Positions 6,877 to 10,697 of a stretch of DNA of 10,697 nucleotides are shown one piece after another. Position numbers and translations under genes: made by a program. The stretch spans positions 1 to 10,697 of the forward strand of contig CAIOPD010000037.1 of assembly GCA_903860085.1 (NCBI GenBank), written 5' to 3'. This stretch comes from an uncultured Pseudomonadota bacterium (lineage in GTDB: Bacteria > Pseudomonadota > Gammaproteobacteria > Burkholderiales > Methylophilaceae). The stretch's first letter is position 1, and the number at the start of each line of letters is the position of its first letter. The notes beneath the pieces were generated by a model. That model worked only from the letters and a program-made list of their open reading frames with translations. It was not told the DNA's origin and did no database searches.

Positions 6877-7548
6877 ATGACGCATGCATTAGTGGTACAA
6901 GCGAGCACGCTGATTCAATCAGGCGATATCGTTAAGGCTGAAGAACTGCTGACCGCATTGGTTGAAACCGATGGCGATCATGCGTTAATCGAAGTCTTAG
7001 ATGAAATGGCACCAAAAGATCTACTTGCGGTCATTCGTGAGTACGACGCTTCTAAGCAATCGATTTTAAGTCTATTAATTACGCCTGAGCAATTTGCGCG
7101 TGCCGTGGTGTTAGATCGCCTGTACGGCGATATTCGCCATGAACACCTGCGTGGCATGTTTAATGCAGTATTGTTTCGCGAGGATGCGGATGCGGGCGAA
7201 TTTATTAATGCCATTGCCGAACTTGAGTTTGGCTATGAAGCTATTGCTGATTACCTATCAGATCGTGCTGAAGAGATCGTGGGGGTATTTAATGCGATTG
7301 ATACTGAAGAGCTGTCACGTGCTGAAATTAGCGATCATGACTGGAAGGAAGTTACATGGTTGCTTAGGCACGACCATGAAGACATCTACGAGAATGTGCT
7401 ACTGCTCTTGAAAGCCAAGATAGAAGCCCGTGAAATGGCAGAAGCTGCAGAGCTTGAGTTAGAAGAAAGTCAAGAAGATGATGATGTGGTGCAATCTAAG
7501 CCGGTTGAAAAAGAAGACATCGACGATGATGAAGATTCAGCCATCTAG
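6877..7548 (+). CDS. Uncharacterised helical protein with acidic tail
   Basis: The 223-residue product has no recognised family, signal peptide or membrane segment. Residues 1-185 look like successive amphipathic helices, with segments such as ALIEVLDEMAPKDLLAVIREY and EEIVGVFNAIDTEELSRAEI that resemble a helical-repeat solenoid. The cadence recalls the cytoplasmic N-domain of MgtE magnesium transporters, but no transporter part exists and I do not claim homology. From 185 the sequence becomes Glu/Asp-rich and ends in EKEDIDDDEDSAI, a second acidic tail in this cluster. The ATG at 6877 has GGA 7 nt upstream; an in-frame TTG at 6865 lacks that support. It lies 29 bp from both its upstream and its downstream neighbour, consistent with a shared transcript. 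Confidence 0.85.
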   Translation: MTHALVVQASTLIQSGDIVKAEELLTALVETDGDHALIEVLDEMAPKDLLAVIREYDASKQSILSLLITPEQFARAVVLDRLYGDIRHEHLRGMFNAVLFREDADAGEFINAIAELEFGYEAIADYLSDRAEEIVGVFNAIDTEELSRAEISDHDWKEVTWLLRHDHEDIYENVLLLLKAKIEAREMAEAAELELEESQEDDDVVQSKPVEKEDIDDDEDSAI

Positions 7549-7577
7549 TCGCGGCGTTGACACTTAGCAAAATAATC

Positions 7578-8810
7578 ATGTCCTCTATAAAGCAATCACT
7601 ATCAGCCTATGAAAATGGGCCTTACCTTGAAAAAGCTTTGCGCTATGCTGCACAGCATCAAGTCTTAAACCAGGAGGGTCTTGCAGCCATTATTAATGAT
7701 GCAGCTACAGGTTCAGTGCAAATCGCTGAGTATTTTGGTAATTCATCACATTTACGCCAACATCTAGAAGATGCTAAAAACAAGATGGTGAGTTTAGTGA
7801 GTCTTTATTTGGAACACACCTGTGATAGCGATCTTTTTCAAGCCGCTCAGCTACTTAAAGACAAGCCGTTTCGCACACTGTCACGTGGTGGCTCACAAAT
7901 GCTCAAAGCTTTGTATGCATTACCAGAAGACAATTACTTTGGTTCACCGCGCTTAGAATCAGAAGCAGAGTTTCTCAAAAAGCAGTTGACCAAAGGAATG
8001 ACGGTCACCAAGTATCGAAAGCACTTAAAAGACGGAACGCTTACTAAACTCAAGCTCAATTTTGCGACTTGGTTATTAAAACAATTGGGCGCCAATATTA
8101 GTGCGTTTAGCGAACTGCATGCGCCAGTCGAGCATGTTATCCGGACGTGCATATTATCGTTAGCCTACGGGGCTAAAAAAGCGGTTAGCAAAGGTGCTAA
8201 TTTTCCTGATGAAAGCGCTTTATTTGAAACTTTTACCGCCATCAGAAAAGAATGGGGTTTTATAGGCGATGTCACCAGCTCTAAGAAGTTTCTAAGTGAT
8301 ATTCCACCTGAATTCAATGAGTACGCACTACAAACGCTTGCTAGTATTGAACAAGATGATATCCCAAAAATTGTGAATGCCTCAATCGCATTACAAGTGA
8401 CTTTTGACCAGCTAAAAGTGACGCAATATTTCTTTTTATATAATCCAATGGATGCAATCAGCAAGTTTGATCAAATGCAGGCCGACGAGTGGTTAACGAT
8501 GACAGGCGGCAATGAGGACGATGCTGCGCTGTTAACCTTACTGCTGTGTAGTGCTGCAGGAATGAAACTCAAGACTAGTCTTAAGGCAAGTGAAGCTAAG
8601 AAGGCTTTACTTGCGATACGCATGAACGGACTATTGGAGGATGAAGTGGTAAAAGTAATTGATCAAGCACCTCACGATGAGATTGATCAACTAACAGCTT
8701 TGTGGCAAGATTTTATTGAAGAGGCTAAGCCGTACTTCCAAGATAAGAGTGATGACAAATTAGTGCAGGCGCTGCCATTTTTAGCGAATCGCTGCCAGAT
8801 TGCGTTGTAG
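7578..8810 (+). CDS. Uncharacterised 410-residue protein, last gene of the J-domain cluster
   Basis: I do not recognise a family. The product appears soluble and predominantly helical, without signal peptide or membrane segment. Visible blocks are an N-terminal helical region (MSSIKQSLSAYENGPYLEKA onward, 1-95), a basic central part (about 130-170, many K/R, e.g. GMTVTKYRKHLKDGTLTKLKL), and a C-terminal half with acidic patches and a Lys-rich helix (SLKASEAKKALLAIRMNGLL). It lacks the acidic tail of the two genes before it. The start is uncertain: ATG at 7578 has no strong ribosome-binding site, and an in-frame TTG at 7557 has none either. Translation may depend on ribosomes arriving from the upstream gene, which ends 29 bp earlier. 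It may form a complex with the other cluster products (inference from gene order only). Confidence 0.83.
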   Translation: MSSIKQSLSAYENGPYLEKALRYAAQHQVLNQEGLAAIINDAATGSVQIAEYFGNSSHLRQHLEDAKNKMVSLVSLYLEHTCDSDLFQAAQLLKDKPFRTLSRGGSQMLKALYALPEDNYFGSPRLESEAEFLKKQLTKGMTVTKYRKHLKDGTLTKLKLNFATWLLKQLGANISAFSELHAPVEHVIRTCILSLAYGAKKAVSKGANFPDESALFETFTAIRKEWGFIGDVTSSKKFLSDIPPEFNEYALQTLASIEQDDIPKIVNASIALQVTFDQLKVTQYFFLYNPMDAISKFDQMQADEWLTMTGGNEDDAALLTLLLCSAAGMKLKTSLKASEAKKALLAIRMNGLLEDEVVKVIDQAPHDEIDQLTALWQDFIEEAKPYFQDKSDDKLVQALPFLANRCQIAL

Positions 8811-8828
8811 GGAAACGCTTTATTTTTA

Positions 8829-8853
8829 GACTTTACCGCTTTTCAGTAAAGTC
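8829..8853. repeat. Hairpin-forming inverted repeat after the J-domain cluster
   Basis: GACTTTAC (8829-8836) and GTAAAGTC (8846-8853) are perfectly complementary with a 9-nt loop, about 20 bp past the stop of the last cluster gene. The position suits a transcription terminator. No T-run follows the stem on the plus strand, so it is not a canonical intrinsic terminator; it may stabilise the 3' end of the transcript. Confidence 0.45.
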
Positions 8854-8931
8854 GCAATTAACCACAGAAATTCCCTATCTTTAGATGATACTATGTGAAT
8901 TATAGATAAACATATGATTCAAAAATAGCGG

Positions 8932-8953
8932 CTAAATATAGGACCTAATTTAG
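8932..8953. repeat. Near-perfect 22-bp inverted repeat upstream of the HD-GYP gene
   Basis: The arms CTAAAT (8932-8937) and ATTTAG (8948-8953) enclose a second nested pair TAGG (8939-8942) and CCTA (8944-8947), centred on A8943. A single unpaired A (8938) interrupts the left arm. Together this makes about 10 paired positions, either a dyad operator or an RNA stem if transcribed. Confidence 0.45.
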
Positions 8954-8958
8954 ATGTC

Positions 8959-8984
8959 GGCACTATTTTTGGCTACAAAGTGCC
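8959..8984. repeat. Inverted repeat GGCACT-N14-AGTGCC
   Basis: GGCACT (8959-8964) and AGTGCC (8979-8984) are perfectly complementary with a 14-base loop, and start 5 bp after the previous repeat. If this leader is transcribed the two would form adjacent hairpins ahead of the HD-GYP gene. Confidence 0.4.
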
Positions 8985-9000
8985 ATCCGTAATCAGCTGC

Positions 9001-9029
9001 TAGATTACCCTAGGGTCAGTAGTTATAGT
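9001..9029 (+). promoter_or_regulatory. Candidate promoter with palindromic spacer for the HD-GYP gene
   Basis: TATAGT (9024-9029, 5 of 6 matches to the -10 consensus) lies 17 bp after TAGATT (9001-9006, only 3 of 6 to the -35). The spacer begins with ACCCTAGGGT (9007-9016), a perfect 10-bp palindrome that could be an operator for an activator compensating for the poor -35. A related word TACCCCT follows at 9029-9035. Initiation would be near 9036, about 30 nt before the start codon. Confidence 0.35.
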
Positions 9030-9064
9030 ACCCCTTGTAAAAAAGGTCTAAGGTGCATGGTTAA

Positions 9065-9931
9065 ATGAAATCAAAATATATAAAAATATGGCTGACCACT
9101 TCTTTCATAATCGTAGCGGCCGAGTCCTTAATTATGTTGGTTTTTTGGTTAATGCCATCAATCCCCCCCTTGATTCAGGCTCTAATTGATTCAGTCCTTC
9201 TTAGTTTAATTGTTGTACCTCTAACTTATTGGTTAGTTTTTCTGCCGCTAACCAAATCTTCTCACAACCTATATACATCCAATCAACAGCTAGTAGGGAC
9301 TCAAGATCAAGCACTTTCTTTGCTTATTGGGTTAGCTGCGGTTCGTGATAACGAGACAGGTCTGCACATTGTTCGAACAATGAATTTTGTGCGAACTCTA
9401 GCGGAACGGTTAAAAGCAATGGGGCATTACGTAGAGCAACTAGATGATGACTTCATTCGTGTATTATATAAAGTGTCCCCTTTACACGACATCGGCAAGG
9501 TAGGTATACCAGACATTATACTTAATAAAGAATCTCGCTTGTCAGAGGATGAGAGAGTGATCATGATGACCCATTCAGCAATAGGCGCGTCCATTCTAAA
9601 TGCAGCTAAAGCAAGCTTTGATAGTGAGCGTGGCATGATAGCAACTGCGATTGAAATTGCTGGGTCTCACCATGAGAAATGGGATGGCACTGGCTACCCT
9701 AATGGCCTAGAGGCTGAAGATATCCCTCTTTCTGCACGCATTATGTCTTTGGCTGATATGTATGATGCATTAACTAGTGAGCGTCGTTATAAGGTGGCTT
9801 GGACGCACGAGCAAGCGGTTCAGGAAATTGTTAAGATGAAAGGAATTGCTTTTGATCCAGTGATTGTGGATGCCTTTGTTTTGGAGGGGGACCAATTCAA
9901 GCGTATTACAAATGACTTTAAAGAAAATTAA
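9065..9931 (+). CDS. Membrane-anchored HD-GYP domain protein, probable cyclic-di-GMP phosphodiesterase
   Basis: HD-GYP proteins hydrolyse the second messenger cyclic-di-GMP. The 288-residue product has two N-terminal membrane segments (about 9-31 and 36-60), a short linker, then a full HD-GYP domain in the cytoplasm (about 83-275). Likely metal-binding and signature residues are intact: E97 and H101 in NETGLH, H141-D142 in SPLHDIGKVGIPD, H170, H202-H203 in SHHEKWDGTGYP, the GYP at 210-212, and D231 in SLADMYDALTSERRYK. The usual Gly in the GLxGxxIPLxARI stretch is replaced (GLEAEDIPLSARI). There is no receiver or large sensor domain, so input probably comes through the short membrane hairpin or a partner. 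Start ATG 9065 follows AAGGTG (9050-9055) by 9 nt. Monocistronic by context. Activity on c-di-GMP is inferred from motifs only. Confidence 0.92.
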   Translation: MKSKYIKIWLTTSFIIVAAESLIMLVFWLMPSIPPLIQALIDSVLLSLIVVPLTYWLVFLPLTKSSHNLYTSNQQLVGTQDQALSLLIGLAAVRDNETGLHIVRTMNFVRTLAERLKAMGHYVEQLDDDFIRVLYKVSPLHDIGKVGIPDIILNKESRLSEDERVIMMTHSAIGASILNAAKASFDSERGMIATAIEIAGSHHEKWDGTGYPNGLEAEDIPLSARIMSLADMYDALTSERRYKVAWTHEQAVQEIVKMKGIAFDPVIVDAFVLEGDQFKRITNDFKEN

Positions 9932-10006
9932 CATTAGTACCATTTCTGCATTTCAAACTTGGTCTTAATAGCTATGTTTTCTTGAAATCCTGGCTCCGCA
10001 AACTAA

Positions 10007-10033
10007 TTGCTTTGTTGCTATGACTGTCATAAT
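10007..10033 (+). promoter_or_regulatory. Candidate extended -10 promoter overlapped by a palindrome
   Basis: TGTCATAAT (10025-10033) fits the extended -10 pattern with one mismatch; a weak TTGCTT (10007-10012) lies 15 bp upstream of the hexamer. TATGAC-T-GTCATA (10019-10031) is a perfect 13-bp palindrome covering most of the -10 region. A protein bound there would block initiation. The start would be near 10040, about 18 nt ahead of the small gene. Confidence 0.4.
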
Positions 10034-10057
10034 AAAAAATGGAAATGGAAATAGATA

Positions 10058-10312
10058 ATGAAAAAAATACAAGTCACAATTACCTTAGATATGGATATAC
10101 CTGAGGACTGGGAGTTGGTTGAGCACCCTGATGGTGTCCCAGTATTAACTATAGGCAATGGTAGGTATATGTATATGAGCTTCTTACCCATGTTCACCAA
10201 AGGGCTTGAGCCAGAGTCTGACTGGACTAGCGTATGTTCTGAGAAGTTTGCTTCTGAAGTCGTAGATATGGTGCAAGGTGAAGAGGTTGAGATGAAGTTT
10301 ATAGTTAACTAA
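10058..10312 (+). CDS. Small uncharacterised protein (84 aa)
   Basis: I do not recognise a family. The product opens with MKKIQVTITLDMDIPEDWELVEHPDG, resembling a short beta strand with alternating hydrophobic residues. A Met/Tyr-rich middle (NGRYMYMSFLPMFTKG, about 34-49) follows, and the protein ends in a strand-like EVEMKFIVN. It is acidic overall, with no signal peptide or obvious membrane helix, and it contains one Cys. The ATG at 10058 is 7 nt after GGAA (10047-10050), which supports translation. It stands alone between the HD-GYP gene and the tRNA genes, with a candidate palindrome-controlled promoter. It could be a phage- or plasmid-type accessory protein, but nothing in the sequence shows this. 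Confidence 0.7.
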   Translation: MKKIQVTITLDMDIPEDWELVEHPDGVPVLTIGNGRYMYMSFLPMFTKGLEPESDWTSVCSEKFASEVVDMVQGEEVEMKFIVN

Positions 10313-10473
10313 ATCTTTGCTATCTATTGATTTTAGGTAAAACTAAATTCTGAAGGATTGCGCGTATTTTTTTAAGCAAGTAACGTACAGGAAAAATAGC
10401 TTTGAGATAAGCCGTTTTTTTGGTGAAATTTGGTGGATTTACTGCTGTATTGAATGTGCCAAAATAAAATTTT

Positions 10474-10549
10474 TGGCGTCCCCACCGGGATTCGAACCCG
10501 GGTCGCCTCCGTGAAAGGGAGGTGTCCTAGGCCTCTAGACGATGGGGAC
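10474..10549 (-). tRNA. tRNA-Glu, anticodon TTC
   Basis: On the minus strand this is a complete 76-nt tRNA with encoded CCA (10474-10476). The acceptor stem GTCCCCA pairs with TGGGGAC, followed by discriminator G. The anticodon stem CCTCC/GGAGG encloses CTTTCAC with the anticodon TTC at 10513-10515. The T-arm carries GGTTCGAATCC. It lies 68 bp downstream of tRNA-Ala on the same strand, so the two are probably cut from one precursor. Confidence 0.97.
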
Positions 10550-10617
10550 CTAAGAATTTCTATACTAAACACAAGTGCAGTATTCTACTACAAAAAAACT
10601 ATAAAACTAAGCTATTT

Positions 10618-10693
<76 letters not shown>

Positions 10694-10697
10694 AAAC

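Noticed and set aside
6877..7548. Possible MgtE N-domain homologue
   Set aside because: Only the spacing of leucines and acidic residues is similar; there is no CBS or membrane part and I cannot show homology by eye.
8932..9064. Cyclic-di-GMP riboswitch controlling the HD-GYP gene
   Set aside because: The stems present do not show the conserved GEMM tetraloop-receptor arrangement or its conserved core bases, so a known riboswitch class cannot be claimed.
9057..9068. Three-codon leader frame (ATG GTT AAA TGA) overlapping the HD-GYP start
   Set aside because: It overlaps the real start as ATGA, but the nearest ribosome-binding site is only 3 nt away from it and a 3-codon frame arises easily by chance.
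10372..10572. 66-codon open frame on the minus strand
   Set aside because: It runs straight through the tRNA-Glu gene, a typical false gene call.

Overview
The window looks like an ordinary chromosomal segment of a proteobacterium of modest GC content (mid-40s % by eye). The rnr-rlmB order, the Mqo-type malate oxidase and the low-GC codon use suggest a betaproteobacterium, perhaps Methylophilaceae-like. That placement is inference from gene content, not a database match. I see no phage, transposon, CRISPR array or classical defence genes.

Layout. A tRNA-Leu(CAG) gene on the minus strand (2-86) faces away from a plus-strand RNA-metabolism pair: rnr (RNase R) and rlmB (23S rRNA Gm2251 methyltransferase). 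Two minus-strand genes follow: mqo (malate:quinone oxidoreductase) and a yccF-type membrane protein gene. Between them lies an AT-rich, gene-free stretch of about 466 bp (4935-5400). It holds a candidate mqo promoter with a palindrome in its spacer, two perfect DnaA boxes plus one near-perfect box, a consensus IHF site and a 10-bp-arm inverted repeat.

From 6057 to 8810 there is a plus-strand cluster of four genes: a minimal J-domain protein (HPD intact), then three proteins I cannot assign. The second and third have very acidic C-terminal tails, and the fourth is a 410-residue, mostly helical protein. An ATGA overlap and two 29-bp gaps suggest one transcript. This is the best candidate here for an undescribed system: a dedicated Hsp70 co-chaperone with its own partner or client proteins.

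The last third has a membrane-anchored HD-GYP protein (probable cyclic-di-GMP phosphodiesterase) behind a leader rich in inverted repeats, a small unassigned 84-residue protein whose putative promoter is overlapped by a 13-bp palindrome, and two minus-strand tRNA genes, Ala(GGC) and Glu(TTC).

Functionally: rnr-rlmB and the tRNAs serve RNA maturation and turnover, mqo serves the TCA cycle and respiratory chain, and HD-GYP serves second-messenger signalling. Products were recognised from motifs; promoter and operator calls are pattern-based and much less certain.
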